Origin: Persicaria tinctoria
Taxonomy: Eukaryota > Streptophyta > Magnoliopsida > Caryophyllales > Polygonaceae
Direction: 5' to 3'
Length of the DNA: 64,000 nucleotides
Assembly: GCA_037127255.1 (NCBI GenBank)
Contig: JBANSL010000020.1
Span: 58,973,598-59,037,597 of the forward strand
A program made the position numbers and the translations under genes. Below, piece after piece: positions 45,927 through 55,960 of the stretch. Every line of letters begins with the position of its first letter. The first letter of the stretch is position 1. The notes under the pieces were generated by a model. The model ran no database searches, was not told the DNA's origin, and worked only from the letters and a program-made list of their open reading frames with translations.

Positions 45927-47375
45927 GCTCTGCTCAATGTCAAGTAACTTCTCAGCTTCATCCTGCTACTTTCCGACCTCTGGCTCACGTAGTTGATGCC
46001 CGCTCTTGAGCTTTACAGCCGCGATGTGTCCGGTCTTCCCATTGGGATTTGGTTCTGTCTGCCCAGGGAGTTGCCCAGTCAGTCGTGGAATTTGTGCCGC
46101 GAATTGACCCATCTGGGTCTCAATGTTCCTCTTCAAGATGTCCAGTTCCCCAAATCTTGTATTGATGTTTTGGAGCTCATTATTGATGGCGCTACTGGCT
46201 TGCTTGCTTTCTGCTTGATGTCCTGGAGGATCATCTGTAGATCATCCTTCCCCTGATCTCTTTCTGGATGTCCTGGAGCTCTGTAGGGCGGGGGGTTCCT
46301 AGGGGCACCTTGGTTCCGTTGTGGTTGATAGAACCTTTGGTCCCCCCATATAGCGATTGGGACCCCTTGCGTAAGCTACCTCTTCATGAGTTTCTGCCAT
46401 CCTAACTTGCTCTGTATGAGGGCACTCTGGAGTGGTGTACCGCTGTGAGCCACATTCAATGCAGGGTTGGTTGACAAAAAGAAACTTGACTTTCTTGAGG
46501 AGCTTGCGATTCTGATCTCTGTAGTATTGCTCCTTGACATCTGGATCAATCTCTTTAGGAGGCTCATAGAGTGGGATGGATGGGGCTGGCCTTGCATATT
46601 CATTCTCGTCATAGTTTGTCGGAGCCCCATACTTATTGTCGAAGTTGGTGAGCTTTTCGAGAGTAGCCCATGTGTCAGTTGGTGGCATCGTCAGATACTC
46701 ATATTGAGTATATTGGTTAATCCTATCCTTAGCGGCCAGATCAAGAGAATTGTAGAAGATCTCCTGCATGACATATGGTGGTTGTCCATGTGTAGGACAG
46801 GATCGCAGTAGATCCTTGTATCGTTCCCATGCTTTTGCTAGCGGCTCCCCAAGCTTCTGCTTGAAAGTTGTAATCTTCTGGCGGAGGAGCGCTGTCTTGG
46901 CAGGAGGGAAGAATTTATTAAGAAATGTTTGCCTGACCTCATCCCATGTTGTGAGGGATCGTGGAGTCAGTCCTTCTAGCCACTTCAATGCTGGACCGGC
47001 AAGAGACCAACGAAAAGCTTTCATCTTGATATATTCCAGAGTAGTACCTTCAGCAAGAGTATGGCACATATCAGAAAAATTGGTAATATGTTCAAGAGGC
47101 ATTCATTAAATCTCCCATAAAAAGCATTATTTTTAATCTCAATAAGGAAGGCAGTGCGAATTTTAAAGTTATTTTCAGGGATTAGAATGGCCGATTCAGG
47201 CACGACAAGAGTCGGGTGTATGTAATCCTCTGAAGTGCTAGGAAATTGGGCAAACTCAGCTTCTACCTGCGTCCTTAGTTCTGCTTCCTGCGCAGTGCGT
47301 GCTCTCTCAGCGGTGAGAGCAAGGTTGTTGGCGGCTAGTTCCCTCTGAAGCCTCTCAATCATCTCAGCTTATATT
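45927..47375 (-). pseudogene. Gypsy gag of the gag-protease element
   Basis: Capsid precursor. On the minus strand the start lies near 47362-47390, with a coiled N-terminal part (IERLQRELAANNLAL). A frameshift near 47100 leads to the retrotrans_gag core (46299-47102), with HITNFSDMCHTL, FRWSLAGPALKWLEGL, WDEVRQTFLNKFFPP and RYKDLLRSCPTHG. A CxxC-type motif CIECGSQRYTTPECP follows. The C-terminal linker (INTRFGELDILKRNIETQMG) crosses another frameshift and a stop before the protease frame. At least two breaks make it non-functional as it stands. Confidence 0.82.
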
Positions 47376-47563
47376 TCGGCAGTCGCCATGATCCTTTTCA
47401 GTCTAGAATGGATGTGTGTAAGACGTTCCGGGTCGTCTAAGGCGTCAAAATCAGGTGGTTCACAAGAACGGTGCATACACCTGCGAAATCAAAACTTAAA
47501 GGAAAACGTGAGATCTAACTACCTAAGGCGTGAATGATTGCTTCCCCGGCAACGACGCTAATT

Positions 47564-49442
47564 TGTTGTAGGGAGGAAATCGAGTTCAAAATATAGAAAT
47601 ATAAATCAAACCAGATCTTGCCCACGCAAATAATTACAAGACTTCCTCCCGATGTAGCATTGGGAAGTCAGGATCGATCCTCGAGGAAGCTGGTCAGCGG
47701 ATCCCATGCAACGGAAGAATCTCACGGTAGAGAAATCGACTTCAGGGTACTCGACCTCGACTAGGGCTAGTCGACAGGGGTCAGTACAATCGAATCCGAG
47801 CAAGGCAAAGTCACTGCTTTTGGTCGATCTCGAGGAGGCAACTCGACGTCGAGTAGGATTTGGTCGTAGTCGAGTAAGCTTGTCGAAATCGAGTTAACTG
47901 CAGAGACACAAGCAACAACGATCTTTGCTCGATCGAAGGTGAGTAGTCGACGTCGACCAAGGGGTAGTCGAAGTCGAGCAGAAACAGTAAAATAAAATAA
48001 AGAACAAAGCTTTGCCAAATTCGGAATAAAATATGTAAAAGAAAACTTCCAAGATCGGGGTTTGCAACAACGATAACCAAACATGCATAAGGCAAGATAA
48101 ATAACGATAATCATGAAAATTGCATCGAAGGATCAAGCTTTCACCTTTTCCAACAATTGGACAACTCTTTCAAGAAAACCTAATTGTATCTACCGATTTT
48201 ATGTTTATAATCCAAGTTGTTAACATAGGTAATAAACTCATAAAAGGTAGTAGATGCTCAAAACATAATAGAGGTCGGATCTTTACCTCAAGCACGAATG
48301 GCTATCGTCGGGCTCACCCCGACCCTAGAAGTGGGTGGACTACTCGTGCTTCATCATAATTAAAGACATCAATAATAAAAGGAAATAAACTTGCATTAAT
48401 AAATCAAATAGAGCTTACAACCAAAGGAAGTCAATTCCACTCTCGCTTCACAAACTCTTCTTGGCCTCCACTCTATCTCCCTCTCTCTCTATTTCTCTTT
48501 CTCCTTCTAGCTTGGAATTCATAAAAATCAGCCCTATAAGCTTTATTTATAGGCTTCTAATCCTTGCTAATCAAGGAAGGAAATTCTATCTAATATCTAA
48601 AGATAAAACTCTACTTGGAAATAAATCTATCTAAATAAGTAAAACTAGATAAATCCTAGGGTAATTAATTGTTCAACCCTTAGGATAAATAAAAAGATAA
48701 AAATATCTAAATCTTCATGTGTTGGGAATCTTCTCTCGAAAATATCTCCATCGGATTCAGGATAGAACCTTAATAAGACTCGGACTAGCTCGAAATCGGC
48801 CACTGGGGTGAACTCGATATCGAGTAGGCTTACTCGATATCGACCAACATTTCTTCACTTCAGCTTCAACAACTCGATCTCGACCTCCAGAGTGAACATC
48901 GACCAGCTTCAACTCGATATCGACTTGATCAAGTCGATATCGACCTACGTGTTTCTTCCTCAGCTTCCTTGGTCGATTCCTAGTTCTTCACTCGATTTTT
49001 GGCTTGGTCAACTTCGACCAGTTTTGGTCGACGTCGACTAAAGTTGGCTTGTCCTTGTCTTCTTGATCAGCATCTCCTTCCTCAAGCTCGGATATTCTTC
49101 TGGGCCTTGGTCGACCTCGAGTAATCTTACTCGACATCTAGTAATGTTCAGCTCGAGTTGCCTTCATCTTCTTTCCTCGAGTTGGTTCTGCTTCAGCTGT
49201 AGTCGAAGTTGAGGAAGCTTGCTCGAGATCGAGTAAAATGCAGCTCTTATCCTCTCTTATTGGTTTCATCCCGGAATGGCTCCAAATTTTGTAATATTAA
49301 ACCAAAACTTATGTAGACCTCTATTTCTTTCAAATAAGCATATATTACATAAATTCAACATATTCCCAACCCGAAATATGCAAAGTATATAGAATAAAGA
49401 GCTAAAATGTATATAAAGACATGGTCACTTTATTGGACATCA
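47564..49442 (-). repeat. 5' LTR of the gag-protease Gypsy
   Basis: 1879 bp, TG at 47564 and CA at 49442 on the + strand. It is uninterrupted and serves as reference for the split copy. It contains several TCGACGTCGA-type words. Confidence 0.9.
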
Positions 49443-49782
49443 AGGAGTTCGTCATGTGGGAGGTGGCACCAGTGTCCATGTACCAAGAAGAGTCGGGAGA
49501 TGTCGGTTGCATAGAGGAGAATGCGTGATGCCCTTCAGGCAGAACATAGCCTTGATTAGACGATGTCAGATAGGCTTGAGAACCGGCATGTCGAGGGGCA
49601 GGAGAGCCGAAGTGCATCCAATGAGGGTCGAAGCCAGACACCGGGGACCATCGAGGGGTGGCGTTCCAAGAAGGAGGGCCACCAGTCCACGTATGTGACG
49701 GCCGCTGCATAGAGCGGCGGCCGCTGCTGCTGGCGAAGCTGCTGCCTATGCCACGGCCGCAGCTAATGTCGGAGGAGAACAT
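49443..49782 (-). pseudogene. Copia pol relic, part 1: gag end and protease
   Basis: Minus-strand frame from 49782 with a serine/glycine-rich gag tail (SSFASSSGRRSMQRPSHTW) and the protease active site WYMDTGATSHMTNS. It is cut at 49442 by the Gypsy insertion and continues at 38340 in the same frame once a single duplication copy is counted. The gag N-terminus is absent: upstream sequence to the primer site is of another kind. Confidence 0.85.
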
Positions 49783-50333
49783 TTGTTTTTTTTTTTTGGA
49801 ATATTGGCCGCCTGAATTAATAAATGATTAACTCAGGGCCAAAAGGGAGAATAGTATAAAACAAGGGAAGTTTATGCTATTTTTATCAAAAGGGATTGAA
49901 ACTTCCGATTTGTTTCAATCAGACTTTTCACGTACAGGGAAGAAGACGAAGGTGCTGTGTGAAGCGAAGAGGCTCGGCGCGACTCTCCTCCGGCGTCAAT
50001 AGCTAGCGGTTCAGGCAACGATTCGAGGCGGCGGCTCGGGCGGTGATTGGCGACGGCATTCGGAGGCGGTGACAAAGCAATCGAAGACGAAGGCGGCGAT
50101 GTGCAGTGGAGGTAATCAGAGGCGGCGTCGAACAGGGTGGAGGCTACGGCTTGGTTTGTGGCGCGTCTCCGGCAAGGCTGCATTGCAGTGATTCTCGGCG
50201 GTGGATCTGGGTTGAATTAGGAGACGAGGAGAGAGAGATCGGCGGCGAGGGGACGACGCCGACGGCGGAAGATGAGGGGTGGGGCGGGAGGATCAAATTA
50301 GGGTTCCGTGAGGAAGAAAAGACTATGATACCA
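49783..50333 (-). other. GC-rich leader with A-run in place of Copia gag
   Basis: Between the primer-binding site (about 50322-50333) and the gag tail there is no gag coding sequence. On the minus strand it is a GC-rich, 5'-UTR-like stretch followed by AT-rich DNA, a hairpin GGCC...CTGAATTAAT with its partner ATTAACTCAGGGCC, and a run of A just before 49786. This layout (GC-rich start, hairpin, poly-A) resembles the retroposon at 15146-16380. It may be a poly-A retroposon or captured transcript that replaced gag. Confidence 0.45.
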
Positions 50334-50460
50334 TGTAAGATCACGAGATTGATGTAAAGTCCTCATTGAGGGTTTCATTGATTAGACAAAGATATATATA
50401 GGTTACAAGGTATTGGGCCTTTGGGCCCACTATACAATATGAGACCTATGTAATCTATCA
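50334..50460 (-). repeat. 5' LTR of the nested Copia
   Basis: 127 bp, with four differences from 23378-23504 by eye. The adjoining minus-strand TGGTATCATAG is the initiator-tRNA-Met primer site. Confidence 0.92.
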
Positions 50461-50599
50461 CTTCGGACTCCACCTCCTTGTCTAAACACTAATTTACAGC
50501 AAATTGAGCACGGACTGAAAGAACCTCCAATTGGTGAAGTGCATTTTTTGCTGCAAAAACATTTAGAGTTGGCAATGGAAAAGCTAATGAAATCTCAAA

Positions 50600-51430
50600 C
50601 ATAAACTAACACGTGTTTGTTTTAGTTAAATTTGGTTTTGGGAACACACTTTGAAAATTAAATCGTGTTCGTTGTAATTTTTTTAAGCACGCTTTACACG
50701 AAAACTGGGTTAAATTTTTTTTTTCAAAATAAACGAGAACGGTTTTATAGCAAAGCGTGTTTATTTTCGTAAAATCTTGTTTCGGGAACACACTTTGAAA
50801 ATTAAACCGTGATCGTTTTAAGTTTTTTTAAGCACGCTTTAAACGAAAACTGGTCTCAATATTTTTTTAGAAATAAACGAGAATGGTTTTATAGCAAAAC
50901 GTGTTTATTTTACTCAAATCTGGTTTTGGGAACACGCTTTGAAAATTAAACCGTATTCGTTTTATGTTTTTTTAAGCACGCTTTACACGAAAACCGGTCT
51001 ATATATTTTTTTAGAAATAAACGATAACTATCAAGTCTTGCTAGCTTAGCTGGTAAGGATGACATGTAGTGACCAATAGGTCACGAGTTCGAATCCCCCC
51101 TCCCCCATATTGTAATGGCCTAAGTGCCTACCTATGAACCAAAAAAAAAACATAGCATATTGTTTAAAAAACAAATAAACAAGAACGGTTTTATGGAAAA
51201 GCGTGTTGCTTTTAGTTGAATTTGGGGTTGAGAACTCGCTTTGAAAATTAAACTGTGTTCGTTTTAAGTTTTTTTTAAGCACGCTTTACACGAAAACCGG
51301 TCTAAATATTTTTTTTTAGACATAAACGAGAACGGTTTTATGGAAAAGTGGGTAGCTTTTAGTTAAATTTGAGGTTGGGAACACACTTTTAATATAAAAC
51401 GTGCTTAAAATAAAATAAAAAAAGCACGTT
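50600..51430 (+). repeat. Tandem array, period about 144 bp, five copies
   Basis: The block GGAACACACTTTGAAAATTA recurs at 50641, 50785, 50929, 51231 and, shortened, 51378. It is followed each time by TTTAAGCACGCTTTACACGA and AAACGAGAACGGTTTTAT. The spacing is 144 bp except where a SINE (51029-51172) interrupts the third unit. AT-rich, no gene. The function, if any, is unknown. Confidence 0.88.
51029..51172 (+). mobile_element. tRNA-derived SINE in the tandem array
   Basis: 144 bp with A-box-like CTTAGCTGGTAAGG and B-box GAGTTCGAATCC, then an A run near 51141. It is flanked by an imperfect 14-bp duplication of array sequence (AAATAAACGATAAC at 51015-51028, AAATAAACAAGAAC at 51173-51186). It is a different family from the SINEs at 22201 and 62287. 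Confidence 0.75.
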
Positions 51431-51488
51431 TGTCAAAAACCGTACCCAACTTACCGTGCTCCACCTCCTATATTTGTAGTAGTGTCAC

Positions 51489-52560
51489 TCAGGTTCTGTT
51501 TTGTTCTAGAGCACTAAGCTCCTTGCTCATTGCTTCTTGCCACAAGCTATCTTTCACTGCTTGCCTGAAGGTAGTAGGCTCTGTGACAGCTCCCATGTTA
51601 GCAAAGGATTCCACAAACTCGGTTGAGTAATGACTGAGATCCCTTAGAGCCCTTGCCAAGAATGCACTTGACTGTGATGATGATCCTCCTTGTGTCCTTC
51701 CACATACAAAATCCTGATATCTGGATGGCCTCCCTGCCTGTCTGACTGACCTTCTAAGAGGTGGAAAATCTTCATGATTTATACCAACATCTAGTTGTCC
51801 TTGTGCGACCTTAGGGATTTTCCATGGAGATGCTGGCATGGGATTGCTTGTTGATGATGAGATTTCAGTATCTTCTACCACTTCTAAATTCACTGGCTGG
51901 TTGTTGGATTGCTGCTGTATGGGCCACTCCTCATAGTCTGCAGCCGGATTCACAAGAGGTAGTGCATTGTCCTTCACTTGCATTTCCTCTTCCTCCACTT
52001 TTCCATCTTTGAATGGAAACTTATTCTCATAGAAGACCACATCTCTATTGATGAATATCTCTTTAGTCTCCCAATCTAACACCTTGTATGCCTTCTGTCC
52101 ATGTGGATAGCCAAGGAAGGCACACTTCCTTCCCTTAACACTCATTTTATCTCTCTCTGAATGCTTTACTGGAGCATAGCATAGGCTTCCTACCACTCTC
52201 AGCTCATCATATGATGGCTCTTTCATGAACAATGTCTCATAGGGACTCTTCCATCCCAACACAGGTGTTGGTAGTTTGTTGATGATGTGTGTTGCAGACA
52301 ACACACACTCTCCACAATACTGCAGAGGTAGATTTCCATGAATCCTCATGACTCTTGTCGTCTCCACCATGTGCCTATGCTTCCTTTCCACTCTTCCATT
52401 ATGCATGGAGTATATGGAGCACTTCTTTGATGGACGATTCCTTCTTTACCAAAAAAACTCCATACAATTCCTTTGGACGATCTCAGTCCCATTATCACTT
52501 CTGATCACCTTCACTCTTCTTTTGAACTGTGTGTTAGCATAGCTAACAAATCAAACAAAC
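51489..52560 (-). pseudogene. Copia integrase C-terminal half and reverse transcriptase start
   Basis: The minus-strand frame from 52406 starts at HNGRVERKHRHMVET, the end of the integrase core, and continues through PYETLFMKEPSYDELRVVG and WETKEIFINRDVVFYE. An acidic linker and the reverse-transcriptase entry (FRQAVKDSLWQEAMSKEL) follow. It stops after LEQNRT. The first half of the integrase catalytic core is deleted around 52540-52580, where ATATCATCCACATCGTAGTC is also present twice (52562 and 52675). The element cannot integrate. Confidence 0.85.
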
Positions 52561-53417
52561 TATATCATCCACATCGTAGTCAAACATACCAAATCAAACA
52601 AACCATCCGCTACTGAATTGCTTAACTGAAAAGGAAGCCTGTGATGTTTTGCCAGGTGACATGTCTCAGAAAATATATCATCCACATCGTAGTCATCAAG
52701 AAACCTTAAATGTTTCAACTTAGAGACTGATGTGTGTCCTAGTCTTGCATGATGCACACCAAGATCTAGTTTGGATGTAGCAAAAACTGATAGAACAAAA
52801 ATCTTGTGACCATTTACCAGCTTTTCTTCATAGCCTTCAAGTAAGGACTGCAACACCTTGTATAGACCATCCTTCCTTACTCCTGTCAGCAAAATCTCTT
52901 CACATCCAGGGCCCTGCAATGTACAACCATGAAGGTCAAATATGGCTCTCATCCCTAACCTTTCAACAAGTCTCCCTACTGACATCAAATTGTGCTTAAA
53001 ACCTGGAACAAAAAGCACATAATTCAACATTATCTGCTCTGAAATTCTAGTCTTTCCAGACTTTGTAACAACCACTATATGGCCATCTGTCAGTCCCACA
53101 TACAGAAGCTGCTTCAAATTCTTCTTATCATGAAGAACATGTTCATCATTTACCATGTGATCACTGGCACCAATGTCCAAAATCCACTCCTTTCTATGTT
53201 CTGATCTATCAACAGGGTTAGTTGTGATAAAACAAAATTTACCTGCAAAATTGACAGATGAAGTGTTCTCAATTGGAGGCTTCTCTTTCATCATTTTGAA
53301 GACCTCATGGCAGATTGTATTGATAAGTGCTCTATCAACTCCCTGCTCAACATTTCCCTTCTGAGATTTCTCTTCTTCCAGTGGACTCTCTTGGTCACAT
53401 TGCCCTATAGAATTCAC
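52560..53417 (-). pseudogene. Copia protease and GAG-pre-integrase
   Basis: The minus-strand frame has a protease-like active-site region (WILDIGASDHMVND, with DIGA), then the glycine-rich and NLMSVGRLVE blocks typical of Copia. The GAG-pre-integrase histidine motif (HHARLGHTSVSKLKHL) and the start of the cysteine part (SETCHLAKHHRLPF) follow. It joins a deletion in integrase at its end. Upstream it follows gag. Confidence 0.85.
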
Positions 53418-53435
53418 TAAGGATCTTACTTGATC

Positions 53436-54389
53436 TCATGGTCCCTGGTGCCATTTTGGATACCCATGAAGTTTGTAACACTGATCCATGAAGTATCCAT
53501 GCTGATGGCAAAAGTGACACTTCTTGCTTGTTTTCTCCCTTCTCTCACCCTTCACTTGGTACTCCTTTCTCCCATCTCTTCTTTCTGGAGGAGCACTGCT
53601 TTGTGAAGAGCCTTTCTGATATCCTTTGTAGCTTTGCCTTCCTGCTGCAAGAGCAATCGAATCTCGGGCAGTCTGATTGGGATCATTTCTCTGAGCCTTT
53701 GCTAGAGTCACCAAGTAGTACGCTCTATTAATAGTAGGCACAGGATATGTGGAAAAAACCTGACTTCTCACTCCCTCATACACGTCGTTCAGCCCCATGA
53801 GGAACTGCATTAGCTTGTTCCTTGCATCTGCTTCATTCAACCTTTAATGCAAATCACATCTGCAATTAGCGATTCCTCCATAGGTGCACACTGGGATCCC
53901 TTCAAGCACTTGAAGTTGGTCCCAAATTTTCTTCAATTTGTTGAAATAGTCTGCAACTGACATATTCTCTTGCATAATGCCACTCAGTTTCTTCTTCAAT
54001 TGGAAAATGAGAGGCCCATTCGATTGCCCATATCTTTCCTTGATTTCATCTCATAGTTGCTTGGCCGAATCCACATACACAAAGCTCTCCTTGATTAAAG
54101 CCGACATCGAGTTCAGCACCCAGCATCTTACCATAAAATCGGCCCTCACCTATTTATGAGATTCCATAGAACCCTCAGCTCCAGCTCTAACACAGGTACC
54201 ATCTATGAATCCCAACTTGTTCTTTGCCCCAAGAGCCATCATGACTCCCCTCATCCAAGGCAGGTAGTTCAAACCATCAAATACAGTCGTCACAAGTTGT
54301 GAGCCAGGATGGTCCGAGTTAGCTAAAAACAAAGGGTCTCCTAAATTACCTTGTCCATCCACTGTGTCATTGCCTCCCGGGTTAGCCAT
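53436..54389 (-). pseudogene. Copia gag relic
   Basis: The minus-strand ATG at 54389 (MANPGGNDTVDGQG) opens the gag frame, with FDGLNYLPWMRGVMMALGAK, the typical capsid start. Stops and frameshifts follow between 53840 and 54150. The frame resumes with MQFLMGLNDVYEGVRSQVF and ends in a zinc knuckle (CHFCHQHGYFMDQCYKLHGYP region, about 53455-53530). The start lies about 50 bp after the primer site, as expected. Confidence 0.85.
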
Positions 54390-54448
54390 CTGATCAACGG
54401 CGACGAATGCAAAGCTCTACCCAGATGCACCCCCTCGCTCTGATACCA

Positions 54449-54795
54449 TGTGAAGTTCTTAGCCCACAGCTAGAACCAATCTGATCACTGTTGGATCAGC
54501 TTCAATTCAGGACGAAAATGGAAAGGATGAGGCAATCAATGAGGTATGGAAAATAGGGTTCTGCAGCCCCCTTCTTCATTCACCAAACTCTCATTTACTC
54601 ACACATGATCCAAGAAAACAGAAACGTAAAGCTATTTAAATGTCCACATAGGGACTTATCTGCAAAGGGAAAATATAGACTAAGGCATGGAACAAAAGGT
54701 AATTGCATAAACTAGCTCAACAAAATGTATTCTTCAATACTAATGCCATTCATGCCAGAGTTTTTATTCAAGGACAATTGAGACCACCTACATCA
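54449..54795 (-). repeat. 5' LTR of the second Copia (right limit tentative)
   Basis: The inner end ACTTCACA abuts the primer site at 54448. The outer end is placed at CATCA (54795), where the minus strand would start TGATGTAGG. There is no partner copy to prove it. Confidence 0.5.
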
Positions 54796-55354
54796 TGGTA
54801 ATGATCAAGATCTGCGGATTACAAAAGATAAGGATGGTCTAAAGCAGGATTAATTAAGCTTACAAGAGTTAAATACAACATTGCAAAACATTCGAGATCT
54901 ACCCGATGGCCCCATCTCTCCTGAGTTCCTGACATCAAGCACAAAAACAGTTGCTAAAAACGGACCAAAGAAAGCTTGCAAATGTAGAGAAGAACTGTAA
55001 ATATTAACAGAAGCAAATTTGAATAATATAAAAGACGATCGTACTAGGATTAGGAAGGATAAAGAAATCGCCTTCGTAAGCTAATTAGACTTGTTTTCTC
55101 CTGGGTAGTAAGAATCTGCAAAAAAAAAATTTGTCAAAAAGGTAAATAATAAACACAATGATACTAGTGATCAATTGGCACACATGCGCTAGTAGTCTAG
55201 CATACAAGTCGAGTGAGGTTCCATTCTAAAACCAATTGGCAATAGAATGAGTAGATCACCGACTCATATAATAAGGTTTGTTATGTTCAACTTTCGATGT
55301 GGGACACTTTTGATCTTATTCACATCTCTCAACAATGTGTGAGAGAAGATCCTC
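54796..55354. other. Intergenic DNA, nothing recognised
   Basis: AT-rich sequence without a gene or clear repeat. The stretch near 55290-55330 (GATGTGGGACACTTTTG) resembles sequence often seen beside plant LTRs. Confidence 0.4.
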
Positions 55355-55690
55355 TGTTATAACGAGAATGAAAATAGCGAAGAACAACACATAGATTTAC
55401 GTGGTTCAGCAACGGTGTACGTGTTGCCTAAGTCCACGGGCAGAGAACCAGTTTTGTATTAGAGGAGACGAAAAAACATATTAGGGTTACAAGGGGTCGG
55501 CGTTTCATGAGTATACGAAGAGACTCATGAAACCCTAAACAGACAATGGACTGAAAGCCTAAAATAAATAGGCGATAGGCCCGTTTACAATAAACATCGC
55601 ATAAAGACATAGACAACGGCTATGTCCACGGGCAGAGACCACCGCTGGGGGGCTCCGCCCCCCGACCCCCCGATGCAACGCCGGTCAACA
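55355..55690 (-). repeat. Probable solo LTR
   Basis: The ends are TGTTATAACG on the left and CCGGTCAACA on the right (minus strand TGTTGACCGG ... CGTTATAACA). The interior has TTTACGTGGTTCAGCAA, TCCACGGGCAGAG (twice) and a GC hairpin GGGGGGCTCCGCCCCCC near 55645, all usual in a common plant LTR type. No primer site, polypurine tract or clear target duplication adjoins it, so it may be truncated. Confidence 0.5.
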
Positions 55691-55740
55691 ATGATTCATG
55701 GCACATTAACATCTTCAATACCTCAAAAAAACTGCAACAT

Positions 55741-55781
55741 CTTCTCGAGTGATCAATAAAGTCTATCGATCACTCGAGAAG
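55741..55781. repeat. Perfect 14-bp hairpin
   Basis: CTTCTCGAGTGATC (55741-55754) is exactly complementary to GATCACTCGAGAAG (55768-55781), with a 13-nt loop. The origin is unknown. Confidence 0.85.
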
Positions 55782-55960
55782 CCAGTTATTTCTGGTCATC
55801 GAAATTTTTTCTTATAAAAAAAATTGATCGGGTTTGAAAAATTCCACATATTTCATTAATTAATGGCACGTGTTAGAAAAAAATGTGGTAGCTAGCTAGC
55901 TCAGATCAATCCAAATCAAAGCGTACTCGGCCAACGCACTAATCGATACATTTTTTTTTT

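Larger units (their letters stand above)
38341..49442 (-). mobile_element. Non-autonomous Ty3/gypsy element with gag and protease only
   Basis: 11.1 kb, inserted into the Copia with duplication AGGAG (38336-38340, 49443-49447). The LTRs are 38341-42883 (interrupted by another element at 38644-41299) and 47564-49442. On the minus strand the primer-site region TTAGCGTCGTTGCCGGGG follows the right-hand LTR, the tRNA-Asp-like type used by many plant Gypsy elements. The polypurine tract (TATGGGGTGATT) precedes the left-hand LTR. The interior codes for gag and an aspartic protease. No reverse transcriptase, RNase H or integrase is present between protease and LTR. Confidence 0.9.
23378..50460 (-). 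mobile_element. Copia retrotransposon expanded to 27 kb by nested insertions
   Basis: Matching 127-bp LTRs (23378-23504 and 50334-50460) start TG and end CA. They are flanked by the 5-bp duplication CTTCG (23373-23377, 50461-50465). The minus-strand primer-binding site TGGTATCATAG lies just inside the right LTR and a G-rich polypurine tract lies just inside the left LTR. Removing the two insertions (24598-36338 and 38341-49442) leaves about 4.2 kb in the order protease, integrase, reverse transcriptase, RNase H. Gag is largely missing. By eye the LTRs differ at four positions. Confidence 0.93.
51489..54795 (-). mobile_element. Second minus-strand Copia, truncated in reverse transcriptase
   Basis: Minus-strand order: LTR (54449-54795, right limit tentative), primer site TGGTATCAGAGC (54437-54448), gag, protease, integrase, and then the very start of reverse transcriptase, where the element ends at about 51489. 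The 3' half and 3' LTR are missing, so no target duplication can be checked. Confidence 0.85.

Noticed and set aside
51038..51120. tRNA gene
   Set aside because: tRNA-like boxes are followed by an unrelated body and an A-run inside a target duplication. It is a SINE.
55355..55690. Complete LTR retrotransposon at this place
   Set aside because: Only one LTR-like block, without primer site, polypurine tract, partner or target duplication.
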